The notes below the pieces were generated by a model. That model worked only from the letters and a program-made list of their open reading frames with translations, did not search any database and was not told the DNA's origin. Shown here in pieces: positions 32,820-44,599 of a DNA stretch of 64,000 nt. The translations under genes and the position numbers were made by a program. Location: contig NC_088651.1 in the NCBI RefSeq assembly GCF_964019385.1, positions 5,958,496 to 6,022,495 of the forward strand, in the 5' to 3' direction. The DNA is from Sycon ciliatum (Eukaryota > Porifera > Calcarea > Leucosolenida > Sycettidae). The first letter of the stretch is position 1. Every line of letters starts with the position of its first letter.

Positions 32820-35800
32820 TTGGCAAGAGTCAGAAAACTGCCAAGCGACTGTGGTACTCGACGGCACTGGGCAAAGAGGAGCACGCCATCAAGCTGGACT
32901 TCACTAGGCCGGTACCTGCCATCGTGGAAACGCCACCGATACTAGTGGACCGGGATGCCATCAGGTACTTGCGCATTGCCCTGGAGAAGGTCGGCAAGTG
33001 TACCAGCAAGCTAGGAGGGCAAGCTGTCGATGGGCAGCAGCCAGCAGACGGCGACGGCACTGCATCCGCAATGAAGTACACGAACCTGAAGGTGCTGGTC
33101 ATGGCCGGGAACCGAGAATGCATCGAAGGCATCCTGCATGGCCACCAAATTGCCGACGGCAAATCTCTGGCACACCTGGTCGACGTGGAGCCAGGATCCA
33201 GCGTCCTGTGCTTTGTGGACAACGTCACGGACGCGACGGGAGAAGCGTACCTTGTCCTTAACCTGCACGAGCATGAGCCCATCCGCACGGCTTGTCAACT
33301 TCTCAACCTGACGATGGATGCGTCCGACTCTGTTCTACTGGCATTCACTGATCACGACTGGCCATGGGATCGAGACACAGCGGGAATGCAACGCTCCATG
33401 AGCGGCACCAGGATCGTGTTCAAGGAGAAGTTCGGAAACCTGAAACGGCATCCCAAGCAACTCGACCCGAACAACCCTCTCAAGCTTCTTCGAACCAAGT
33501 ATGCTTGGTACGGCTGCAAAGGATCGCTTGCCTGGCAAACACGGCGGCTTGCAATAGCTGTCACGCAGCCCTACCAGACGGTACAGTTTCCAAGTGAAAA
33601 CGACGCGCGCAAGGAAGAAGCCATCAGGAGCTGCTTCAACGTCACCGACAGCAGACAATCAAACACCCCACGCACTGCCACTGCCACTGCAACTCCTGGC
33701 ACGACCGACATGGGGAACGTACCGATCATTGAAGGTCCTATCATCCAGCCAATGGATAGAGTTGACCTTCGCAAGCTACCGCGCCAGCCAATGGTCCAGT
33801 TTGACCAGCTGTTCATCAATATGGCCCTGGGCCCAAGCCTCTCCGTCCTCTCAACCGTCTCACTCGACTCCGATGACCCACTGCCCCAGGATGCAAGCAG
33901 CCATGGTGACACCTCATCTGCAATCTGTCGTCAGTGCTTTGCATCCAATCCTGTTCCGGTCGAGCAGCGAGCCAAGTTTGTGGACGTTGTGCACAATTTG
34001 ATCGAAGTGAGTCCACTGGCGAGCGAGCTACGTCACCGCAGTGACCCGACGTATGTTACAACCGTATTGACCGACGACGAACTCAGTGCGATGACTATTG
34101 CCAACATGTGCTCCGGCGGAATGATGGCCGCTAGCATACCGGGTGATGCCAAGGTCGCTGCCATTAAACCGGGATGCGGCAGGAGACCGGAGGTGGAGCA
34201 GCGGAAACATGCTCGACTGCTTCTCTCCACGCGCCTTCTCAACATGAGGGTGCACAACTTTTTCTGCTTCGAAGGCTTGCATCTGCTCTCTCAAACCAAG
34301 GAACCTTTCCAGGACGCAGCCATGTCGCTCCTCTTACCAGCAGTAGCACTAAGCAATGTCTTCATCGTCTGCTCTGACAATCCAGTGGGTGCAGTCAAAC
34401 GGCTTGTCGCGGTTATCAAGGAGATGAAAGAGCATATGAAATCGCTCTGGGTTGATCCGAAGGAGAAGGAGTCCAAGCTAGACCCTCAGAAAATCGACAG
34501 CGGCCTGTTTACGGGCCGTCTCCTCGTACTGTCCACGTCTCAGCAAAGCAACAACGACAATGGATCCCAGAGACGCTGTCACCTTGACCGAGAGGATAAA
34601 GACACTCTCAGCGAGTTCTTCGGAGATTATGATGAGCGGCATTACGACGGAGTTCAGCTTGAAGCAGCGCAGCGGGCGGCGTGCGTTCGACAGTTTGCGG
34701 CGGAACGTATCACGGCTCACCTCGGCGAGCTTTCGACGCCGTGCTTCAAATCAGCCGGTTTCCACGACTCGCTGTGTTTGATGCTGGGCGCTGCTGCCGC
34801 TGCTTGTACTAGCTTCACATCGCTGAAGCTCAGCCAAGTCCATCACCGTGAAACCATAGAGTTTTTTGAGCTCTTGTTCACCGCGCTAAGAAGCGGAGAG
34901 TGGAATGGCAAACCTTGCAACGGTGGCACCCAAGAGTTAAAAATCGACGGAGAGGTCGTGGAGCCGTACCATCGACCGCAGAAGTACAAGTGGTCCATGG
35001 ATTCCGGCTTACCCCTCGATTTCAAAGTGGATGTGGATAGTGCCGAGATAGACAAGTGCCTCGACGGCGTCGAAAAGCTGCTGAGCGATGCTGCCCGTGA
35101 CATGATCAACACTCTGCGTGTTGATATCGCAAGAGCCGTACTGAAGTCTGAAGAAGACTGGTGGTCTCGAGGCCCGGCCGCTCTCCACACTCAGACCAAG
35201 ACAGCGCTGGACATCCTCTGCAAACGCCGGCAAAGAGCTGTGAAGGCACCGTCCCACGCTCACAGGCAGGAACTGAAGGGAACCGTCGACCTTGAAGCAG
35301 AAACCAAATCCTGTTTCAGCTTCTTTGAGTCAATCTGGGAGCCTTGCGACCAGCCATGCTCCTACAAGCCCTGTCACCTGCTTTGTCTGCAGCCGCGTGG
35401 TCATCGCGACAAGCATGACTGTCTGTTTGATCACGGCAAGCAAGACAAGCATTACTGCGGCAGACCTTGCACGTATTGTCGGGAGAAGAAGACCAGGGAA
35501 GGCGAGCCCGGCCAGTGTATGGCGGGAGCAGGTCACGACAGCCGTCGTTGCCAGTGCTGGCAAGAAGGAGATAACGTGCCTGCACAGCACAAGTGTGAGG
35601 AGCTGTGCAAGTACCAGGATGCCTGGGTTCACACGCATGGTAGTCGCGCGCAGGTGAGGAACTCAATTTGCCACAAGGATGCTCTGCATGACGAACCCAG
35701 CAGGGACGGCGAACATATTGGCGATGACCAGGCCGAACACAAATGCTCCGCTGAAAGACACACCTGTGCGCAGCAGTGCCAACTTCGACTGACTTCTCGA

Positions 35801-38800
35801 GCACGGTGCGAGAAATACTGCCTGCACGACATCGACAAGGGGCAAGGCCATGACCTACACACGTGTGGTGCCACAGATCACAAGTGTCCAGACGTATGTC
35901 AAGCTGAAGGTGTGTGTGCTATAGCCAGCAACTCGGAGCCAGAGTTAGACCTCAACATCTGCAGAGACGAGGAGCAGCGAATCGGTGTGAACGGCTATAA
36001 GATGTTCTGCGGCTCGACACTGGACGCCATGACCCTGACGCACAACGGCAATCACCAGTGTTGCAAGGAACAGAAAGATCACACGTGTACAGAGATCTGC
36101 CCACTGTGCAGCATGGTGTGTCATCTCGGCTGGGACCACGCGGGTCCGCACGATATGAAGCACGGAGAGATCCGGAACAGTTGCTTTGCCAGGGTGCGTA
36201 ATGGCCGAACGCATGAGTTGGTGTCCCATGATACACCGCCAAGATGCGATCAGCTCTGCCCTGGCAAGGACTACATGCGGGGTCACGAACACATCTTGTC
36301 CAAGGATATTGTGTCATTGCTGGCCAAACGTTCCGGCGCATTTGACACCTCTGCCTCTGGCCATAGGCCATTCTTTCCACGCCAGGAACAAGACGGGGAC
36401 AACCACAAGGTTGTGAATCACACATTCTTCTGGAAGAGGCTGAATATCGTTGATCCGAATGCGGGCAGTGTCGGCTTTGACCGTTGCCCTATGCAATGCC
36501 CAAGACATCCTGCGACCAGTGCACCCTACTGCACAGGCTCTCTGTGGCATGAAGCGTTTGATGAGAAACACGAGCCAGACGACAAAGGTTACACAGGAAA
36601 GGCAGTGAGGGAAGAGATCGACGGCGTCGAGCGAAAACAAAGCCGCGGCAACGAGCACGACGTATACATAGGCCACCATTTCCCGTGCAGCGGAGAGCCG
36701 GATCATACGTGTAACGGACTCTGCACTCTACCCGAGAAACTGGAGAAATGCATGCGCGGCACGGAGCGTTCACGGTGTTCCAAGCCTGTGGGTCACCACG
36801 GTGTGTGCTCGTGTCAGACTGCTGAAAAGCACGTCTGTGGCATCCCGTGCCCAGCTACTTTGGAGTCCGGTCTTTGTGGAGAGCCTTGTGTACGGCGCGT
36901 CGAGGAGCATAACTCTGAAGATCAACCTGATCATGAGCTGCACTGGTGTGGTATTGATAGGTGCTGCATGAAATGTGCCTGTGGTGAGAACTGCTGCAAA
37001 AGCGGTAAGCCCCTTGATCACTTGCACGGTGGTGAAGATAAGCCAATACCTCATCATTGCGGCATTCGTCACGAGTGCCGGGAGCTTTGCGAGGAGGATG
37101 GCATCTGCATGCTTGCATCCGATCCTACTACTATAGACCCTGAGAAACACAAGCGGCAATCCAGTGATGGAAATGGGTATCGTTTGCTGTGCGACATCAA
37201 GAAGCCCGTCGGAGAGATAGAGCACGAGGAGAAGCACTCCTGTCGCAACACGCACACCTGCACTGTCCAGTGTCCGGGCTGCCACCGCTACTGCACACGA
37301 GATATCAATCACGAAGGCAATCACCGGCTCGATGAACATGGCCCGTACCGGAATCAGTCTTATGTTGTTCGCAACGGAGTCAACGATGAAGTTGCGGTCG
37401 TTGGTGAACGGACCTGTGGGCAGCTGTGCAAGGAAGCAGGGCGTGGCCATACTCACTGCAAGTTGGGACGCACAAAGCAGAGACATTCTGCATTCTGGGA
37501 GTCGTTTGGATTTGACTCTCCGTGCCCGGAAGACCGTGATTTCCTGGATGGCTGTCCGGTCAAGTGCAATGCAAAGGAACGACACCGACCTAAGGCCAAC
37601 GTCTACTGCCAAGGGAAACTATTCCATGAGCCGAGTGATAAACCGGAGCTGGACTACGCGACCGCCGCCACATCTCTGATGTACACCGGACTGCAAATCT
37701 ATGGAGTTGACGAGAATGGGCGGGAGCTGTGCGGCCACTGGTTTGCCTGCTCCACCAAGCACAAGTGTGCAGAGGCATGCTTCCGCTGCTCCCGTGACGA
37801 AAATCAGAGCGAGAAAAGCGCGAGGGACGTGGCCTGTCGGTTCTACCGCCACGATCACGAGTCCCGGTGCAGGTGTCGCAAAGAGCACCACCAATGCCGC
37901 GTGGAATGTGAAGCTCCTGGCTGCAAGGTGTTGTGTACGCAAGATGACTACTATGAGCATGCGGACCATAAATGTGATGCTACTGGATGTGAGAACAGGT
38001 GTGAAATTGGTAATTGCACGGCGGATTGCAATGCACCTGACCATGTTCACTCCACAAAGAACAAAGGGCTACACCATTGTAATCAGCCGCACTCGTGTGC
38101 CAAGTACTGTGAAGTGGATGGTGTGTGCCATGTCACAACTATCCACGGGAAAGCACCAGAGGATAGCCGGGAACTTGTCTCCGGTTTAAGCAACACCACC
38201 GGATTTCAACTGAAGTGTGTGAAGCCGTTACCAGCCGGGAAGAAATTGCACGCAGGGAAACATGAGTGTTCCGCCGAATCTCATACCTGCAAGGAGCAAT
38301 GCCCACTGTGCAAACGTCACTGTGAACTACACGCTGGACACCACAAGAGCGGTTCTCTTCATCAGGTCCAGCACGGGACAATCGTGACAGCCGTGAAGCT
38401 CTCGGTCGGGCTTGACGACGAGATCCACATTGAAGGAGGTGTAACATGCCAAGATATGTGCGAGAAAGGAGGACGAGGCCACTTACACATCGGAAGTGCT
38501 TACATGACTTTAAAGAAAAGCTTCAGCACTCATGCAAAATTCTGGCATGATATGAAGTTCAAAGACCCAGCTTCTCCAGAGCAGCAGAAGCAGTATGGTC
38601 TTTGCAGAAAGCCGTGTATCTTGCCGCACAGCAGTTATCCTCCATACTGTGCCTACGACGTGAACCACCTATACCCAACTACCGATACTGCCAACCGATC
38701 GTCGGTATTTCATCACTGTAAGCAGCAACACATTTGCAACCAGCCCTGTGAGGCACTGGGAGTCTGTTTTATTCTCTCACCGGGTGGTCACGAACAGCCT

Positions 38801-41800
38801 CTGAACGTCACCGCAACCGCATTTCCCAACGGCTTCAGGAACTCATTCTGCAAGATTCCCATACCACCCCGTCTTCAAATGCATGACAAGTCCCACCACT
38901 GTGGTGTTGTCCACCACTGTAATAAGTCCTGCAGCATGTGTGGACACTGCTGTTCACTTCCATACGATCACACTGGCACTGCCTGCTCCGTGACTCACGG
39001 TAGCATCAAGCTGGACGTTCTTGCCAAGATCGCCTTACTGGACAAGGATGGAAGAGAAGTGCAACTGCCAGATGCTGCAATCACCTGTAACAAGCTATGT
39101 AAGATTGCTGGGCCATCTCATTCTCATCTCATCTACGACGTGGATGCTGCCAGCAGCACCTCCACCTCATGTACCAAGGCAAGCCAAGTGTCTCATAGGA
39201 CCTTCTGGGACAACCTGTCATTATTGGATCCATATCCTGAAGGGGAGTCGCGCCTATTCAACGCCTGCCCAAAAGTGTGTACCCTGCCTGGCCACGACGG
39301 CATTGAAAACAGGCGGTGCCTTGGTGAAATCCATCATCAACTCTACAACCCGGAGGCCGAGCCAGAACGAGGTTTCACTGCTGAAGAGCGGCATGGACAG
39401 TTACAAGGCCATCGGTTCGAATGCGAAGAGCACGTCTGCGGTGACAAGTGTGAACTGTTTCAAGATGGACAACGGTGTGAAGGCACCTGCACTCTACTGG
39501 AAGGCCATGACAAGAGTGCGCAGCCCTGCAAGTGCAAATCAGCACACACCTGTCGCATCAAATGCCAAGATACCGACTGCACACAGCGTTGCTCTAAGGA
39601 TGACAACCATGAAGTCTCAAGCTCCAGCCCTCTGCAACACTACTGCCGGAATAGCCACAAGTGCAAGGTAGCATGCAACGAGCATGGGCCATGCAAAGTT
39701 GTCCCAGAAGTAGAGAAAGAAAGCTTCATCGGCGAGAATTCCAACGCTGAGAAGATTGCTGGCAATGCATTCAAGCTTTTTTGCAACATACCAGTGCCAC
39801 CTGGACAAGCCAAACATCCTGGTGTGAAACACAGCTGTCAACAGGCGCACGGATGTGACAAAACATGTCCATTGTGTGGCTTTCACTGTGAAACACCGGC
39901 ATCTACAACGCATGATCAGCATCTAGTATCACAGCACGGTGCTGTGCTGTCCAGTGCTCGGGCTAGTCTCCGCAATGGAAATGGCTCTACTCCTTCACAA
40001 CTGCCAGATGATACAACCTGCCATACTGTCTGTGGTAGCCTCGAAGAAAGTCGCTCACACAGTCATGTCCCAGACTACGACCTGGTAGCAGCGCATTATA
40101 ACAAAGGCAAAATCAAAGAAAGCTACAGGCGGGTGGGCAACAAGTGCAAAGTGACCCATGCCCTATTCTGGGATGTCCACAGCTTTGCCGACCCCAGTGT
40201 AGACCCAGCAAATGGTTTTGACAAGTGTCCCGCACCCTGCCCAAGAGATCGAGAGCACGGGGAAGATAAAGTGTATTGCACACAGCTTCTGTATCATCAG
40301 ACAGTTCCACAATCTGGCATACCTGAGTTGCCTGGCTTTGCTGACAATGGTCATCACTTTCCATGCGACAATCATCTATGTAATGATCCTTGTGGACAGG
40401 CCAATCAATACGGTCCATGTGTGGAACACTGCAAGCGGCCACTCAAGCATTCAAGGGGCCACGACTGCGAGAAGGAGCACAAATGTAACCAAGACTGCAG
40501 GGGAACCGATTGCAGTCGCAAATGTGAATTGAAAATGGGTCATGATAAGAAAGAGAAATGCAACTGTGGCATTGGAAAGTGCACTGCTAAATGCGATCAC
40601 TGCAATGCTGACTGTGCAGCTGAAGATCATTTCCACCATCCTACTGGATCCACTGTTCATCACTGTGGTGCAACTCATATCTGCTCTGAATCGAAGCGTA
40701 CTGGCAACAAAGATATCAAGTGCAATACTGGCGGAGGAAACTGCACCCAGCCCTGGTTGAGTGAGCTGAATTTTGACCAGAAAATAGCTTTGGTGAAGGA
40801 TGGAACATTGCCAGCATTGAGGCTGCCCTGCAAACGCATAATTCCAACTGGCCAAGCGGAACACAGTGGAGAGCATGCACATCATGATGACGCTTCCCAA
40901 TTGCAACATACCTGCAACGCCTTTTGTCCAACGTGCGGAGAGTGCTGCGATAAGCTGGTTCATGCTGACGATGAATTGCACAGCACAACACATGGAAAAT
41001 ACCTGTCTCTTCGGCCAGCAAGGATTCAGGAACATGCCCTTTCTCCTTGGAGAGTTGTGGGTACGGAGAATGATTCCATGGTGTCACCAAAATCTCAGCA
41101 AACACCCGACAGCTCACCATCAGTGATCACCTGCAGCACCGTGTGCTCCTCTCTGAAACGACAGCACCACCACTGCAAAGTCAGAGTGGATAAATCAGCA
41201 ACAGAGAGCCTCGACGTTACCTTCACCGAGCGAGTCACCCACAGCCAGTTCTGGAAAGCAATCGGTTTTGTGGACCCTTACTCTGAAGATGAGACTGCGG
41301 AATTCGACCATTGCCATGGCCGATGCCAGCATGCGGAGCATGGTGGCGATGCTGTGTTTTGTGAAGGAAGACAACTTCACGCTGGTTCCCTGGTGACAGG
41401 AGCTAACCCTGGTCTACTACCACATAGTACTACTGGCCACACGTTCAAGTGCTCTCATCCGTGCTCAGGACATTGCGTGTATAAGGAGGTATCGCGGAAC
41501 TGCGGCAAGGATTGTGATGACCGGCTTGAGCATCATGCTGGCCCGTGCCTCTGCGCAGAAACAGCCCATAGGTGCAAAGAACGCTGTGAGGTTAATCGGC
41601 AATCAATAACCACCACTGCCGGTAAACCCCTCTGCACTGGGGAGTGTGACGTGATACTAGACAGCAGGGATGGCGCTGCCCATAAGGATCATCGGTGTGA
41701 TTCGCACGGTTGCGTTGCACTGTGCTCTGCTGCCGACTGTACAGAAACCTGCACTCTTGCTCATGATCACGTGCTTCACGAGGGGCATGAGGAGCATAAA

Positions 41801-42802
41801 TGTGGGGATAGCCATCTCTGTTCTACACCTTGTCCTTTCTGTGGTGCTCAGTGCGAGCTCCCACCACACGACAGCACAACGTTACACAGAGCAGCACATG
41901 GCCAGATCCGAATGGACGGCAGACAGAAGCTACAGACCTCTGTCACCGCGCAACAAACATCGCTCATATCTCTAGATGTTGCACAATCGTGCGAAGACGT
42001 TTGTCGCAAATCAGCCTGGGGTCATCTTCACATCTTGGCATGCACATCGGAAGCAAGACAAGCAGATTGCAGTGGTGACGGGTATCATATTGAATCGGAG
42101 CAGCTGCATAAGAAAGAACTGCACTTCTGCACACATCGGTATTTTTGGGAGCGAGCGGCAGGATTTGAGGAGCCAGTGACAAACGATGGCTTTTCAAAGT
42201 GTGGAGAACGGTGCCACGCCGATCATGGAACTACTTGCACGTTGGATGTCCTTCATGAGATCCTGCCTGACCGTCTTGAGACAAGAGTAAGGGATGGACA
42301 CCGGTTCCCTCAATGTCCGTCAAAATGCGATGGGACGTGTGAATCAGGGAGCCATGGAACAGTCAGGAACAGGCCACAGACCTGTGGCTTGATACAAGAC
42401 CACAGTGGACTGCATCTGTGCATGGATTGCGTTGGGCAACTTTGTCCTAAAGAATGCCCCCAATGTCATGAGAAGTGCATCAAGAAGGTCCATGACGAGA
42501 GCGACGGCCATTATGTCCTACATGGTAAAATCAAAGCTCCCAACACGGAGTTCAAAGTGTGTGAGAAGAAATCAATGCAACTGATCGACCGATCTGGAAA
42601 AACCTGTTCGGAGATCTGTGCGGAGAAGAATGATCACTATCACATTCTTCAGGAGTGCAGCGGTGGCGGTGGATCAGACTGCAAAGCTACTGAGAGCAAA
42701 CATATAAAACACAGTGATGAGATTTCTGCAGACTATACGGATCATGACCACTACTGGAAACTGCAAAAATTCGCTATAGCTGGCGCTTTTTCATCAAAGT
42801 AA
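32820..42802 (+). CDS. Giant Cys/His-rich repeat exon of the multi-CARD protein
   Basis: A single open frame of about 10 kb. Acceptor 'tccctctgcag' ends at 32819 and enters in phase 1, matching the exit at 31588; the ATG at 32645 lies in intron sequence and is probably not used. 32820-35330 encodes about 835 residues with few Cys and no Walker A motif, including FFCFEGLHLLSQTKEPFQDA near 34259. From about 35340 to the end the protein is packed with Cys and His. About eight modules recur every 200-360 residues. Each has HHC-x3-H-x-C-x3-C-x3-G-x-C, then C-P-x-C-x3-C with H-x3-HG, then C-x2-(L/M)C with H-x-H, then H-x2-FW-x4-F-x-DP and CP-x2-C. FW landmarks are near 36427, 37492, 38540, 39203, 40166, 41249 and 42145; an eighth (YW) near 42751 ends the frame. 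Zinc binding is likely. Similar repeats occur, as I recall, in very large fungal and protist proteins. Function unknown. Confidence 0.85.
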
Positions 42803-42803
42803 G
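42795..42803 (+). other. Stop codon inside a splice-donor consensus
   Basis: The frame ends TCA-AAG-TAA, and the same bases read AAA|GTAAGT, a perfect donor at 42798. The last Cys/His module is cut just after its YW landmark. The gene may splice on from 42797 instead of stopping at 42802. Confidence 0.5.
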
Positions 42804-43104
42804 TGCTGAAGTAACAAATACAGTCGACTCCTGATATAACGAACACCATTGTGCAGGAGGATTACATGTAGTTCTTTATAGCTGAAGTTCATTACTGTAT
42901 AACAAAAATGTCAATACACAATCATAGGTATATTGCCAAATCCTTTTCGCCGTTATTGCAACGTGTTCTGTTCGTGCAGTTATGTCGTTGGCGATTTCTC
43001 TGCCGGGTGTAGAGTCACACACTGTTCGAGATCCTGCATCGGCTACTTATTGTGTGGCATAGTTGGTGGAGCGTAACCGTTCATTTCATCTTGTGCCAAT
43101 TGTT
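42804..43104. other. Non-coding; MITE end
   Basis: 'tacagtcgactcctgatataacgaa' near 42820-42845 resembles one end of a TA-flanked Tigger-type MITE. No coding signal. Confidence 0.4.
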
Positions 43105-43704
43105 CGTGTTTTGATTGGTGTGAACTTTCTCCTCCCTTTCTTGATGGTGACAGTTTTGTGTCTTGACTCAGCAGGCTTTCCCTCTCCTAGCCATGGTCCC
43201 ATTGCTCTTGTGAGAGTCTACAAACGTATTTTGTAATGTGCTGCTCAAAAGGTCGCTCAGCCGTTGTGGCATCCCGCCAATGTTGCATTCAAATTCACCG
43301 GTACACTAAGTACATCACGCTCTATCACGGGTAAAATAGCCTTGTTGGTGGTGGAAAACGGTTTTCGGGTCGCAAAACAATGGGTGAGGTAGCAGAGCGG
43401 AACAACGCGCTGGGACATATTCGGAATTTCTCGTATGTTCGAACATGGCTGACTGACCGCCAGCAAACCATAGAGGAGAGAAGAGGTTATCCAGTACAAG
43501 AGAAGATGGACTCTAAGTTTTGAGACCTCTTCATCAAGACGTTGAATTCAGTTATCTTCTTGAGCAGCACATTACGAAATAGATTTGTAGACTGTCACAA
43601 AAGCAATGGGAACATGGCTAGGAGAGGGAGAGGCTGCTAAGTCAAGACACTTAACTGTCACCATCAATAATGGGAGGAGAAAGTTCTCACCAATCAAAAC
43701 ACGT
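43105..43704. mobile_element. Fold-back element with arms of about 145 bp
   Basis: The arms 43105-43248 and 43560-43704 are imperfect reverse complements (CGTGTTTTGATTGG outermost, TGCTGCTCAA innermost). The central 310 bp is unrelated, and the 80-codon minus-strand ORF in it has no recognisable domain. Confidence 0.75.
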
Positions 43705-43781
43705 TATGCTATGTTTCCCCAACCATGCCAAACAACAAACAGCGGATGCAGGATCTGAAAAACCGTACACGTCTGTAAATA

Positions 43782-43973
43782 CAGTAAAACCTGTGACTAA
43801 CGGCCACCCCTTGCCCTTGGGGCCAGAGAAAGCGGTCTTTAGTGACAGGTGGTCCTTAGTTACAGGTTTGCACCGCACAACCATAATGTGAGACCGTCCG
43901 TGCCTGGCGAAGTGGTCTGTAGTACCAGGCTGGCCGCTAGTCATGGTGGTCTTTAGTAATACAGGCTTTACTG
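43782..43973. mobile_element. MITE, TA target (family of 1335-1983)
   Basis: 192 bp with ends CAGTAAAACCTGT and ACAGGCTTTACTG flanked by TA. Internal 'gtggtc-tttagt' blocks are repeated. Confidence 0.8.
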
Positions 43974-44487
43974 TACGCACATGTACCTGCCCTGAATAAA
44001 AACCACCTTTGTCTATCTGTTGAAGTCAAGTTCAGCCCGATAAAACGTACTGCCCAAAATCAGTACCGGTACGGTTCGCACATACAGCGTGTAGACTGTA
44101 CATGTACATCTACACAAAGTGACTTCTCCACAACACACAAGTCGGGGCCGAAAGTTAGTTCGTGCCCGAAAGTCAGTACCCGAATGAAAGTTTGTACAGT
44201 TGTGACCACTAAATTCGAAAGTCAACCAACGATTTTCATCCGGATGACGAGGGATCTGCATAAAAGAGGACCGGATAAGCGAGGTCTGACTGTACTGCAC
44301 AAACGGACTGCCTGATAATGAAAACGAGAGGGATTCGGCAGTATGCCGTCACCTGAATTCGTCGCCGCTTTGCTTGAGTGCAGTCTGAAAACACAGAATC
44401 ACCTCACAGTTCAATATCCAAGCACGTGCATACAATAACCTGGCTGTGCCGGAGGGGTCGTGTATTACCATGCTGAAGCCTGAGCTG

Positions 44488-44505
44488 TGTGTGTGTGTGT
44501 GTGTA

Positions 44506-44575
<70 letters not shown>

Positions 44576-44580
44576 TGCGT
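44488..44580. repeat. (GT)n microsatellite
   Basis: Two GT blocks split by TATATG. Confidence 0.95.
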
Positions 44581-44599
44581 GCGTGCGTGAACTGTGTTT

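Noticed and set aside
33335-42197. Minus-strand ORFs opposite the giant exon
   Set aside because: Shadow frames of a long coding exon; none has a recognisable domain.
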